A stretch of DNA of 64,000 nt from Anderseniella sp964390445 (lineage in GTDB: Bacteria; Pseudomonadota; Alphaproteobacteria; Rhizobiales; Aestuariivirgaceae): assembly GCA_964390445.1 (NCBI GenBank), contig CAYMJJ010000002.1, positions 1 through 64,000 on the forward strand, given 5' to 3'. This document shows positions 39,819-47,322 of this stretch, piece by piece. Under the pieces are notes generated by a model that worked only from the letters and a program-made list of their open reading frames with translations, was not told where the DNA came from and made no database searches. Each line of letters begins with the position of its first letter. The first letter of the stretch is position 1. The position numbers and the translations under genes are program-made.

Positions 39819-40325
39819 ATGGCCGTTTCGCAGGAATTGCGTGAAGGGCTGGTTAGCAACATTCCATCTCTTCGCGCCTTCGCCTACTCGCTCAGTGGAA
39901 ACCCTGCGCGTGCCGATGATCTTGTCCAGGAAACCATGGTCAAGGCATGGGCAAACTTCCAGTCATTCCAGGAGGGCACCAACCTTCGCGCGTGGCTGTT
40001 CACCATCTTGCGCAACGAGTTCTACTCGCAGATGCGCAAGAAGGGCCGCGAGATCGAGGATGCTGACGGCATGATTGCCGGGCGCCAGGCGGTCGAAGGC
40101 AACCAGGAAAGCCACCTTGCCCTGGAAGAGCTGAAGGCCGCACTGGCCGACCTGCCGGCCGACCAGCGCGAAGCGATCATCCTGATCGGTGCGTCAGGCA
40201 TGGCCTACGAGGAAGCTGCCGAAATCTGCGGTGTCGCCGTCGGCACCATGAAAAGCCGGGTCAGCCGGGCGCGCAAGCGCCTCGCCGAAGTGCTTGGCCA
40301 TGCCGAGCTTGATCTCGCCAGCTGA
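39819..40325 (+). CDS. ecfG: General stress response ECF sigma factor EcfG
   Basis: A 168-aa extracytoplasmic-function sigma factor. Region 2 runs about residues 15-85 (RAFAYSLSGNPARADDLVQE, then TNLRAWLFTILRNEFYSQMR), and region 4 about 110-165 (LPADQREAIILIGASGMAYE, then VAVGTMKSRVSRARKRL). Position directly after nepR and next to phyR identifies it as the EcfG (ECF15) group. It should recognise GGAAC-N16/17-CGTT, and several such sites lie in this same locus. Confidence 0.95.
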   Translation: MAVSQELREGLVSNIPSLRAFAYSLSGNPARADDLVQETMVKAWANFQSFQEGTNLRAWLFTILRNEFYSQMRKKGREIEDADGMIAGRQAVEGNQESHLALEELKAALADLPADQREAIILIGASGMAYEEAAEICGVAVGTMKSRVSRARKRLAEVLGHAELDLAS

Positions 40326-40352
40326 CGACCTGCCGCTTGCGCCGGCCCGGCG

Positions 40353-41231
40353 TCACTTCTCCTTGCTGAAGATTTCGTAGATGCCAGATGTTTTCTGGTG
40401 CAGTTCCTGCTCGATCTGTCCATAGGTGAGCAGGGCAAACAGCCCTGTGCCGCCAACGATGTTACCCAGCAGCGTCGGCAGGAAGAACCCGCCCAGCATT
40501 GCAGCCAGGGACACATCACCTGCGTAGACCAGCAGCATGCCTTCCACCGTTCCCGCAACAACGTGCGTGAAGTCGCCCGCTGCAATGATGTAGGTGACCA
40601 GGATGATCAGCCACAGCCCGGCCGAGTGCGCATTGGGCAGCATCCACACCAGGCCCGCAATCAGCCAGCCGGCAAAGATGCCCTTGATGAACATCTGCCA
40701 CACCGTGTTTTCCATCATGTGATGGCTGATCGACAGGCTGGCTGCGAGCACATCAGCCGGTATCGCGCCGGTGTAGTAAAGCCCGGCAGCGAACAGCGCG
40801 CAGCCGACGAAATTTGCCGCCAGCACGCTCGACCACAGCCGCGCAAGGCCCGTAACACCAATCTTGCTGGGTTTCAGCAGGGTGGGTAGCACGACGGTGA
40901 TGGTGTTCTCGGTAAACAGTTGCAGCCGCGCCATGATCACCATCACGAAGCCGACGCTGTAGCCCAGGTTGTCGACCAGCGGCCGCCACGGTTCATCCGG
41001 CAGGTGGGCCAGCAGGATGGCCTCCGCCAGTACCGAAAAGCCAATCGCAAGCCCCGCAGCAAATCCCGAGATGACAAGCGACTGCACCGGGCGCGTCAAT
41101 TCCTCTTCGCCCGCCCGCCGGATGATTTCATACAACACCGGTGTGGCCAGGCTTGCGTTTTGCGCGACCGATTCTTCTTCCTTCTTGTCCAGGTCGATCG
41201 TCGATTCTTCTTCCAGCAATTCATCGCTCAT
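40353..41231 (-). CDS. Formate/nitrite transporter (FNT) family protein
   Basis: A 292-aa channel-like membrane protein with six hydrophobic segments from about residue 50 to 270. The family segments FSVLAEAILLAH, NFVGCALFAAG and VAGTVEGMLLVYAG are visible. A 35-residue acidic N-terminal tail (MSDELLEEESTIDLDKKEEE) is typical of the YfdC-like branch, whose substrate is unknown. It lies within the stress island, convergent with ecfG, downstream of the DUF1328 gene and on the phyR strand. Confidence 0.9.
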   Translation of the reverse strand: MSDELLEEESTIDLDKKEEESVAQNASLATPVLYEIIRRAGEEELTRPVQSLVISGFAAGLAIGFSVLAEAILLAHLPDEPWRPLVDNLGYSVGFVMVIMARLQLFTENTITVVLPTLLKPSKIGVTGLARLWSSVLAANFVGCALFAAGLYYTGAIPADVLAASLSISHHMMENTVWQMFIKGIFAGWLIAGLVWMLPNAHSAGLWLIILVTYIIAAGDFTHVVAGTVEGMLLVYAGDVSLAAMLGGFFLPTLLGNIVGGTGLFALLTYGQIEQELHQKTSGIYEIFSKEK

Positions 41232-41272
41232 TGGGTTGTTTTTCCCGCCTGTTATGCTTGCTCATGCGAAAC

Positions 41273-41307
41273 GGCCCGGATGAAACCGACGTGGTCTCAA
41301 CCGGGCC
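41273..41307 (-). other. Inverted repeat between the DUF1328 and FNT genes
   Basis: GGCCCGG at 41273-41279 and CCGGGCC at 41301-41307 form a 7-bp GC-rich stem with a 21-nt loop, in the 113-bp gap upstream of the FNT gene. It could attenuate read-through from the DUF1328 gene. There is no T-run, so its function is uncertain. Confidence 0.3.
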
Positions 41308-41344
41308 GCAATGCGTGCACATGGCCCTGTAGGCCTGCTGCCGG

Positions 41345-41509
41345 TCAGGCGCGGCGCGATATGTGCGCGATGACCGAGACCGCCAGCGCAATGAGGAAGA
41401 TGAAGAACAGGATCTGGGCAATACCGGCAGATGCGCCGGCAATGCCACCAAACCCCAGCACACCTGCAATCAGTGCGACGACGAAGAAAACAATGGCCCA
41501 ATACAACAT
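41345..41509 (-). CDS. DUF1328 small membrane protein
   Basis: A 54-aa protein made of two hydrophobic helices. It starts MLYWAIVFFVVALIAGVLGF, continues with the Gly/Ala-rich GGIAGASAGIAQILFFIFL and ends VIAHISRRA, a near-canonical DUF1328/YtjA sequence. YtjA-type proteins are abundant stress-associated inner-membrane peptides of unknown mechanism. A perfect EcfG promoter lies 35 bp upstream of the ATG, so it is a predicted direct member of the general stress regulon. Confidence 0.93.
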   Translation of the reverse strand: MLYWAIVFFVVALIAGVLGFGGIAGASAGIAQILFFIFLIALAVSVIAHISRRA

Positions 41510-41543
41510 GACAATCTCCTTTGAGTTTGTAGGTTGTAAGGTA

Positions 41544-41568
41544 AACGCCAGCCTCGGAATTCAGTTCC
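41544..41568 (-). promoter_or_regulatory. EcfG-type promoter for the DUF1328 gene
   Basis: On the minus strand GGAAC (41568-41564), a 16-bp spacer and CGTT (41547-41544) form a perfect match to the EcfG consensus. The predicted transcript would begin about 27 nt before the DUF1328 start codon. Confidence 0.8.
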
Positions 41569-41599
41569 CGGCGGGTGCGTGCAGCCACCATCCGGCCAT

Positions 41600-42400
41600 T
41601 CAGGCCGCCGCTTCCCTGGACCCGGCCGTACGGTCGAAGAACAGCGCCTGCGAAATGATCGCCTTGACCATTTCCGGCACGAACGGCTTGGTGATCAGGA
41701 ACGCAGGCTCGGGCTTTTCGCCGGTCAACAGACGCTCCGGAAATGCCGTGATGAAGATTACCGGCACATCGAAAGTCTTGATGATGTCGTTGACCGCATC
41801 GATGCCCGAACTGCCATCGGCCAGCTGGATGTCTGCCAGCACCAGCCCCGGCCCCGTCTTGTCGGCCAACTCCACCGCTTCGGCGCGTGTGCGAGCCACG
41901 CCCAGCACCTCGTGGCCCAGATCCTCGACCAGCGCCTCGATATCGTGCGCGATCAGCGGTTCATCCTCGATGATCAGCACCCTCGTGTGCACCTGTTCGG
42001 CAATTTCGTGACCGGCCTGATCAAGCAGCGCCGTCATTTCATCCGCTGACTTGCCGAGAATGACCGCAGCTTCGTTGACCGTGAATTCCTCGACAGACAC
42101 CAACAGAAACGCCTGCCGGGCCAGCGGCGTCAGCGCTTCAAGCTTGCGCGATGCACTCTTCTCCCAGGCCTCGGAGGCCGTTCCTTCCAGGTTGACGTCG
42201 AGCGAACTCCACATCGACGACATCACCCGATAGGCCTCCACCCGGGCATCGTTCGAACTGTCGAAGGTTGCCGGATCGGCAATCAGGGCTTCCAGCATGG
42301 CACCGACATAGGCATCTCCGCTTGCCTGTGAGCCGGTCAGCGCCCGCGCATAGCGGCGAAGTTTGGGCAGCAGGGGTGCAATCTGGCTGGCAATGCTCAT
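41600..42400 (-). CDS. phyR: Response regulator PhyR (anti-anti-sigma factor)
   Basis: The 266-aa master switch of the general stress response. Residues 1-130 are a sigma-like domain mimicking an ECF factor (SIASQIAPLLPKLRRYARAL; LEALTPLARQAFLLVSVEEF). Residues about 140-260 form a receiver domain: acidic pair in VLIIEDEPLIA, phosphoacceptor Asp in LVLADIQLADGSSG, Thr in FITAFPE and Lys in LITKPFVPE. When phosphorylated it sequesters NepR and frees EcfG. The start is the ATG at 42400. Two EcfG promoters lie upstream, giving positive feedback. Confidence 0.96.
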   Translation of the reverse strand: MSIASQIAPLLPKLRRYARALTGSQASGDAYVGAMLEALIADPATFDSSNDARVEAYRVMSSMWSSLDVNLEGTASEAWEKSASRKLEALTPLARQAFLLVSVEEFTVNEAAVILGKSADEMTALLDQAGHEIAEQVHTRVLIIEDEPLIAHDIEALVEDLGHEVLGVARTRAEAVELADKTGPGLVLADIQLADGSSGIDAVNDIIKTFDVPVIFITAFPERLLTGEKPEPAFLITKPFVPEMVKAIISQALFFDRTAGSREAAA

Positions 42401-42437
42401 TTTCGAAATTCTCCTGGAAGGATGACACCGGGCAGCG

Positions 42438-42463
42438 AACGCCTGGCGTGGAGCAGGTGTTCC
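42438..42463 (-). promoter_or_regulatory. EcfG-type promoter P1 of phyR
   Basis: On the minus strand GGAAC (42463-42459), a 17-bp spacer and CGTT (42441-42438) match the EcfG consensus perfectly. The -10 element is 38 bp upstream of the phyR ATG, leaving a leader of about 30 nt. Confidence 0.8.
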
Positions 42464-42513
42464 CGGCGCACGGTTGATCAACTAGTGAACGTATAGTCCC
42501 GCATGAGCGCAAT

Positions 42514-42538
42514 AACGGTTTAGCCCGCAAATGGTTCC
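42514..42538 (-). promoter_or_regulatory. EcfG-type promoter P2 of phyR
   Basis: A second perfect match on the minus strand: GGAAC (42538-42534), a 16-bp spacer, CGTT (42517-42514). It lies 75 bp upstream of P1 and would give a leader of about 110 nt. The 315-bp gap between phyR and the divergent secreted-protein gene contains P1, P2 and a weaker plus-strand site, and no gene. Confidence 0.75.
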
Positions 42539-42620
42539 ATCGATTCTAGGTGATGGCGCACCGTGCCGCAATCAACCCTTGCGAAGGGCGTTCTCCTGCA
42601 CAGCACGCAACCGGAACCTG

Positions 42621-42646
42621 GGAACCGATCCGGTGAGGCGGGCATT
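42621..42646 (+). promoter_or_regulatory. Possible EcfG-type promoter of the small secreted protein gene (one mismatch)
   Basis: GGAAC at 42621-42625, a 17-bp spacer and CATT at 42643-42646, against the consensus CGTT. The site is 70 bp before the downstream ATG. The single mismatch lies in the -10 element, so it is a weaker candidate than the others. Confidence 0.4.
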
Positions 42647-42715
42647 GATACCTCATAGCGTCCTCGAGTGCAGACCAGCTTTTCGAGGCTTCAATACCGC
42701 AAGAGGAGTATTCTG

Positions 42716-43036
42716 ATGAAGAAGTTTATCACCGTTACCGCCATCGCACTTGCCGCCACCCTTTCGGCAGCACCTGCCATGGCCGACCAGATCGATCCCA
42801 ACAATCCGAACGTCACCAACCAGCGTGTTGACGCTGACGGCCAGCGCGACATCCAGACCCGCTGGAATGACTGCAAGACCTTGCAGGATTCGCTGGTCGA
42901 GAACGCCACCAACCAGCAGATGGATTCCTTCAACACCCAGTGCGCCGAGTTCATCGACACTAGGACCGGCAAGCTGGCGGTTGATCCCAGCGCGACCAAC
43001 GAGCAGCTTGGCGTTGAATCCAATACAGCCAACTAG
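42716..43036 (+). CDS. Small secreted hypothetical protein divergent from phyR
   Basis: A 106-aa protein with a textbook signal peptide (MKKFITVTAIALAATLSAAP, cleavage after AMA). The mature part is short, acidic and Asn/Gln/Thr-rich, with two Cys residues (NDCKTLQ and NTQCAEF) that could form a disulfide. No family is recognised. A strong ribosome-binding site (AGAGGAG) precedes the ATG, and a terminator follows. It is divergent from phyR, with a possible EcfG-type promoter upstream. Confidence 0.8.
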   Translation: MKKFITVTAIALAATLSAAPAMADQIDPNNPNVTNQRVDADGQRDIQTRWNDCKTLQDSLVENATNQQMDSFNTQCAEFIDTRTGKLAVDPSATNEQLGVESNTAN

Positions 43037-43081
43037 CACTCGCCAAATCAGGCAACCCTTGCGGTTGCCACAGACCACCAG

Positions 43082-43110
43082 GGCCGGGGCGGGACATAGC
43101 CCCGGCCTTT
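43082..43110 (+). terminator. Rho-independent terminator after the small secreted protein gene
   Basis: GGCCGGGG (43082-43089) pairs with CCCCGGCC (43100-43107) across a 10-nt loop and is followed by TTT. It lies 46 nt after the stop codon. Confidence 0.65.
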
Positions 43111-43195
43111 GCCGTTCTGGAGGGCGCTCAAGTGCGTGATGGTGTGCACACAGCAAACAGGCCCGCCACGTCATCCGTGGCGAGCCCGTTCTAAT

Positions 43196-43272
43196 TGGTC
43201 GGAGTGGCGAGATTCGAACTCACGACCCCCTGCTCCCGAAGCAGGTGCGCTACCAGGCTGCGCTACACTCCG
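43196..43272 (-). tRNA. tRNA-Pro (anticodon CGG)
   Basis: A 77-nt cloverleaf on the minus strand. The acceptor stem CGGAGTG pairs with CACTCCG, the anticodon arm is CCTGC-TTCGGGA-GCAGG (anticodon CGG), and the T-arm contains GAGTTCGAATCTC. The discriminator A is followed by an encoded CCA. Confidence 0.95.
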
Positions 43273-43421
43273 TTGCTGTCTGAGCGCCGGGTTATATCGC
43301 CGTCATACCGCGTGCGCAAGCCGTCATCACGAAGGCTCACAAGTGCCGTTGCAGCGGATAGGCGGAATCAGTATGGTGCGCCTCCATCGGCTGCCGGTCA
43401 CCATCCGGTATCCGCGTTAAT

Positions 43422-43496
43422 TGGGGCGTAGCCAAGTGGTAAGGCAGCGGTTTTTGGTACCGCCATTCCCAGGTTCGAATCCTGGCGCCCCAGCCA
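43422..43496 (+). tRNA. tRNA-Gln (anticodon UUG)
   Basis: A 75-nt cloverleaf. The acceptor stem TGGGGCG pairs with CGCCCCA, the anticodon arm is GCGGT-TTTTGGT-ACCGC (anticodon TTG), and the T-arm contains CAGGTTCGAATCCTG. CCA is encoded. It lies 150 bp from tRNA-Pro on the opposite strand; no integrase or duplicated tRNA end is seen nearby. Confidence 0.95.
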
Positions 43497-43518
43497 GTTC
43501 CCCGCAGGTAAGCCGCTT

Positions 43519-44799
43519 ATGACCACAACCTCTGCTGCAGGCACTGTGCGCCACATGAGCCTGGTCCGGTTGCTGCTGACGGTGCTGCTGCCGTTCTCGC
43601 TGTGCTATTTCCTGTCCTACCTCTACCGCGCGGTCAACGCCGTCATCGCCCCCAACCTGGTCAGCGACATTGGCCTGGACGCGGGCGAACTGGGCCTGCT
43701 GACCGCCGCTTACCTGATCGGCTTTGCCGGTTTCCAGATCCCGCTCGGCGTTCTGCTGGACCGCTTCGGCCCGCGCAAGGTGCAGGCGCTGCTGTTATGC
43801 GTGGGCGCTTTGGGTGCGTTGCTGTTCGCCTGGTCAGCTGACAAGTGGGGCCTCAGCTTTGCCCGCATGTTGATCGGCATCGGCTCGGCAGGCGGGTTGA
43901 TGGCAGGCTTCAAGGCGGTCAGCATCTGGGTGCCGGAAGACCGCCGGGCGTTGGCCAACGCTTGCATCATGGCCGTGGGGGGGCTGGGGATTCTGACCGC
44001 GACGGTGCCGGCCGAATGGGCCACCGCCACCTTCGGCTGGCGCTACATGTTTCTCGGCATCATGGGCATCACCTTTGCCGTAGCGATCTTTCTCTATCTG
44101 GTGGTGCCGGAACGTCCTGCCTCCATGGCTGCTGCACCCGGCACACCAGCCGCAAGCGTTCTGGGTGCCATCGGCACCATCTACACCGACCCCGTGTTCT
44201 GGCGCATCGCGCCCTTTGTGGCGCTGACGGCGGGCTGTCACATCGGCATCCAGACCCTGTGGGCCGGCCCCTGGTTGCGCGACATTGCGGGCCTCGACCG
44301 GGCCGGCGTCGCCGGTGTGCTGGGCCTGCAGGCGGTCGGATTCCTGATCGGCACCTTGATGAGCGGATGGGTAGCCGACTGGCTCGGACGCCGGGGCGTC
44401 AGCCTGCTCGTCACCATGACCGGCTTCATCGTGCTGTTCATGGGGGTACAACTGATGATCCTGTTCGAACCGGTCAGCCTTGCTCCTGCGGTGTGGTTCA
44501 TCTTCGGCATGTTCGGCCAGGCGGGCATCCTTGCCTATCCGTGGCTGGCGCGGTATTTCGGTACCGACCTGGCGGGCCGCTCCAACGGCTGCCTCAACAC
44601 GCTGGTGTTCGCCGTAGCCTTCCTGTCGCAATATGCCATCGGCGCGATCATAGACCTGTGGCCTCTGGCAGCAGACGGCGGCTACCAGCCGCAAGCCTAT
44701 CAGGCTGGCTTTGGCCTGTTCCTCGGCCTGCAGGCCGTGGCGCTGGTATGGTTTGCGCTTAAGGTACCGCACGGAACCTTGAGAAAGCAAACGGCATGA
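43519..44799 (+). CDS. Major facilitator superfamily transporter
   Basis: A 426-aa integral membrane permease with about twelve hydrophobic segments. The MFS loop 2-3 signature is GVLLDRFGPRKVQ near residue 75, with a related GWVADWLGRRGVS near residue 290. The substrate is unknown. The start at ATG 43519 gives a short cytoplasmic N-terminus. Its stop overlaps the asparaginase start (ATGA), which suggests a joint role, perhaps uptake of an amide or amino acid; this is inference. Confidence 0.9.
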   Translation: MTTTSAAGTVRHMSLVRLLLTVLLPFSLCYFLSYLYRAVNAVIAPNLVSDIGLDAGELGLLTAAYLIGFAGFQIPLGVLLDRFGPRKVQALLLCVGALGALLFAWSADKWGLSFARMLIGIGSAGGLMAGFKAVSIWVPEDRRALANACIMAVGGLGILTATVPAEWATATFGWRYMFLGIMGITFAVAIFLYLVVPERPASMAAAPGTPAASVLGAIGTIYTDPVFWRIAPFVALTAGCHIGIQTLWAGPWLRDIAGLDRAGVAGVLGLQAVGFLIGTLMSGWVADWLGRRGVSLLVTMTGFIVLFMGVQLMILFEPVSLAPAVWFIFGMFGQAGILAYPWLARYFGTDLAGRSNGCLNTLVFAVAFLSQYAIGAIIDLWPLAADGGYQPQAYQAGFGLFLGLQAVALVWFALKVPHGTLRKQTA

Positions 44800-45785
44800 C
44801 CGACCCGATCCTTGCAGAAGTCATCCGTGGCGGCGTCGTCGAAAGCGTGCATCGCGGCGCATGGGCGGTGATCGGCCCTGGCGGTGAATTGCTCGCCAGC
44901 TCCGGCGATATCGACACACCCATCTTCCCCCGCTCCGCCATCAAGGCGTTCCAGGCCCTGCCGGCGTTGGAGGCCGGCATTGCCGAAGCCTACGGCATGG
45001 ACGACCGCGAGATCGCGCTGGCGGTCGCTTCGCACAATGGCGAGGAAGCCCACGTTGAAACCGCGCGCTCTGCCCTCGCCAAGGCGCACATGTCCGAAGC
45101 CGCCTATGAATGCGGTGCCCAGTGGCCATCGCTGGGCAGTGCGCTGCGCGACCTTGTGCGCAGCGGCGGCGAGGCGCTTGCTGTTCACAACAATTGCTCC
45201 GGCAAGCACGCCTTCATGCTGGCCTTCGCGCGTCAGCTTGGCGTTGACCCCGAAGGTTACACGAGGCGCGATCACCCGGTGCAGCAGGCCATCGAGATAA
45301 CTTATGGCGAGATGTGCGACTATGACCTGACGTGCGCGCCGTGCGGCATCGACGGCTGTTCGGTGCCGACCTGGGCACTGCCGCTTCGCAACATTGCGCT
45401 CGGCTTCCAGCGATTTGCCTCAGGCGAAGGCCTGAGCGACACCCGCGCCGCCGCCTGCCGCCGCATCATCGAGGCAGTGCGCGCCCACCCCTTCATGGTC
45501 GCAGGCACCAAGCGGTTCTGCACCAGGCTGATGGAGGCGGTGCCGCGCGCCTTCGTCAAGGTGGGGGCGGAAGGCGTCTATTGCGCCGCCATCCCGCATG
45601 CTGGCATCGGCGTTGCCATGAAGGTCGATGACGGCGCCAGCCGTGGCGTCGAGGTGGCACTGGCGCGCGTCCTTGCCGGGCTTGACTGCTGGACCGATGA
45701 GGAGGCCGCCGCGCTGGCCGGCATGACCGTCGAACCGATGCACAACTGGCGTGGCATCCATGTGGGCGAGGTGAGGGCGGTCTAG
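44796..45785 (+). CDS. Asparaginase II family protein (Asparaginase_II/AnsA-like)
   Basis: A 329-aa member of the Asparaginase_II family, distinct from the E. coli AnsA/AnsB fold; the family is typified by the rhizobial asparaginase. It shows VIRGGVVESVHRGAWAVIGP at the start, PRSAIKAFQALPALE, ASHNGEEAHVE, NNCSGKHAFML (conserved Ser-Gly-Lys) and TCAPCGIDGCSVPTWALPL with the family cysteines. It probably hydrolyses L-asparagine to aspartate and ammonia. It is translationally coupled to the MFS gene upstream. Confidence 0.9.
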   Translation: MTDPILAEVIRGGVVESVHRGAWAVIGPGGELLASSGDIDTPIFPRSAIKAFQALPALEAGIAEAYGMDDREIALAVASHNGEEAHVETARSALAKAHMSEAAYECGAQWPSLGSALRDLVRSGGEALAVHNNCSGKHAFMLAFARQLGVDPEGYTRRDHPVQQAIEITYGEMCDYDLTCAPCGIDGCSVPTWALPLRNIALGFQRFASGEGLSDTRAAACRRIIEAVRAHPFMVAGTKRFCTRLMEAVPRAFVKVGAEGVYCAAIPHAGIGVAMKVDDGASRGVEVALARVLAGLDCWTDEEAAALAGMTVEPMHNWRGIHVGEVRAV

Positions 45786-45817
45786 TGCACGATCCACTTA
45801 GTCGCGCGCCAAAAACC

Positions 45818-47152
45818 TCAACTCACCACGTTGCCTGACACACTCAGCGTGGCCGGTGCGTTGCTGCCGGCAAGCCCGAGGTCCTTCGTTGCCACCGTGT
45901 CGTGGTCCATGCCGAGGATCGCCCCGCGCCCGGCTCCTGCAATCAGGTTGTTGCTGATCATCACGTGGCCCGCGCCTGCCGCCACCTGGGCCGCGATGCC
46001 GATGGCGCAGTTGCGCATCACGTTGGCGCTGGCCGAGACGTTGCGCTGGTACTTGCCCCAGCCGATCCAGATGCCGGCGGTGGGCGCGTTCTCGATCACG
46101 TTTGCAGAAACCACCGTGTCGGCCTCAACCGAGATGCCGGTGCCGCGCTTGTCGACCGGGTGGTCGTAGAGGCGCAGGTTGCGTACCAGGTTGCCCTGGC
46201 ACACGGCCAGCCGGCCGCCGTCGTTGAAGTTGGTGATCGAGATGCCGGTGGCCGCGTCATCGACAAGGTTGTTGGCAATCACCGAGCCTTGCATGGCGAA
46301 CTCGGAATACAGCGCCACCTCGCCTGCCCGCGTGCAGTTGTTCGAGACGATCTGGATGTTGGAGCCGGAGTTATTGCGCACCGCCGAGAAGGCGCACGCG
46401 TCGATGCGGTTGTTGGCGACCAGCACGTTGCCGGCGCGGTAGACGTTGATGCCGTTGCCGTTCTGGCCTTCGCCGCCCGAGCGCGCCTCGATCTTCTCGA
46501 TGCGGTTGCCGGTGATGATGGTGCCGTCTTCCAGCTTGTCCGGCTGCCAGACGAGAATGCCGTTGTCGCCTGCGCTCGTGATGAGGTTGCCGTCAATGCG
46601 CAAGCCGCGCGCGCCCATGCTGAACACGCTCGCCTGCACGCAGGTGTCGATGGTCGAGGCAGTGAGGCTGCCTGAACAGTTGGTCAGCGAGATGCCGTTG
46701 GCCCCGGCATTGGTAACGAGGCAGTTGATGATGGTGAGGTCGCGCACCGAGGTTGCCGCGACGAGCGCCGATGAAGTTGGGCGCAACTGGCCGTCGATCA
46801 CCAGCCCGTCAAGCCGCACCCCCGACGTGCCCTGGACGCTCAGCACCGGATCCGGCCCGGACTGCACCAGCCGGGTCTGGCCCTGCACGCCCACCAGGTT
46901 GAGCGGCGCAGTGATGCGCAGGCCCGACGCAATGTAGAGGCCCGGTTCGAGCAGCAGGTAGCCGCCGCGCCGGGAAGCTGCATCGAACGCCTGTTGCAGT
47001 GGGCCCGACTGGTCGCGGGCCGCGTTCGCCTCGACGCCGAACTCGCGTGCGCTCAGCATCCCGCCGCTCACCGCAGCCCGCGCCGGTGTCATCGCAAGGG
47101 CTGCACCGGCAAGTCCTGCGGCTGAAAACATCGAGCGTCTGTTCATGTCCAT
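45818..47152 (-). CDS. TAT-exported right-handed repeat protein, TIGR03808 type
   Basis: A 444-aa protein with a twin-arginine signal (NRRSMFSAAGLAGAALAMTP, cleavage near ARA), so it is exported folded. The mature part is a parallel beta-helix of Asn-rich turns (for example LTIINCLVTNAGANGISLTN and VLVANNRIDACAFSAVRNNS), preceded by a pectate-lyase-like entry (AREFGVEANAARDQSGPLQQ). It matches the alphaproteobacterial family of twin-arginine-translocated repeat proteins, function unknown. The gene is divergent from the Rieske oxygenase. Confidence 0.9.
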   Translation of the reverse strand: MDMNRRSMFSAAGLAGAALAMTPARAAVSGGMLSAREFGVEANAARDQSGPLQQAFDAASRRGGYLLLEPGLYIASGLRITAPLNLVGVQGQTRLVQSGPDPVLSVQGTSGVRLDGLVIDGQLRPTSSALVAATSVRDLTIINCLVTNAGANGISLTNCSGSLTASTIDTCVQASVFSMGARGLRIDGNLITSAGDNGILVWQPDKLEDGTIITGNRIEKIEARSGGEGQNGNGINVYRAGNVLVANNRIDACAFSAVRNNSGSNIQIVSNNCTRAGEVALYSEFAMQGSVIANNLVDDAATGISITNFNDGGRLAVCQGNLVRNLRLYDHPVDKRGTGISVEADTVVSANVIENAPTAGIWIGWGKYQRNVSASANVMRNCAIGIAAQVAAGAGHVMISNNLIAGAGRGAILGMDHDTVATKDLGLAGSNAPATLSVSGNVVS

Positions 47153-47322
47153 ATCGGCACGATTTTCCGTTCATTGGTGAGACGTTACGTGCATGGACGC
47201 AAGTATTGTGCCGCGGTCTTCGGGTGGCGCGAATTGCACCGGAAATGACGCTGCAGGCGGATTTGCCGGGCGCGAAAGCTGTCATCATCAGACCATCGGC
47301 ACCCTCTGCAAGGCATCATCAA

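Noticed and set aside
41273..41307. Intrinsic terminator for the DUF1328 gene
   Set aside because: A 7-bp GC stem is present, but the loop is 21 nt and there is no T-run, so it is listed only as an inverted repeat of unknown role.
43190..43500. tRNA-Pro/tRNA-Gln pair as an integration hot spot
   Set aside because: No integrase, no duplicated tRNA 3' end and no change in gene style around them; both tRNA genes look intact and ordinary.
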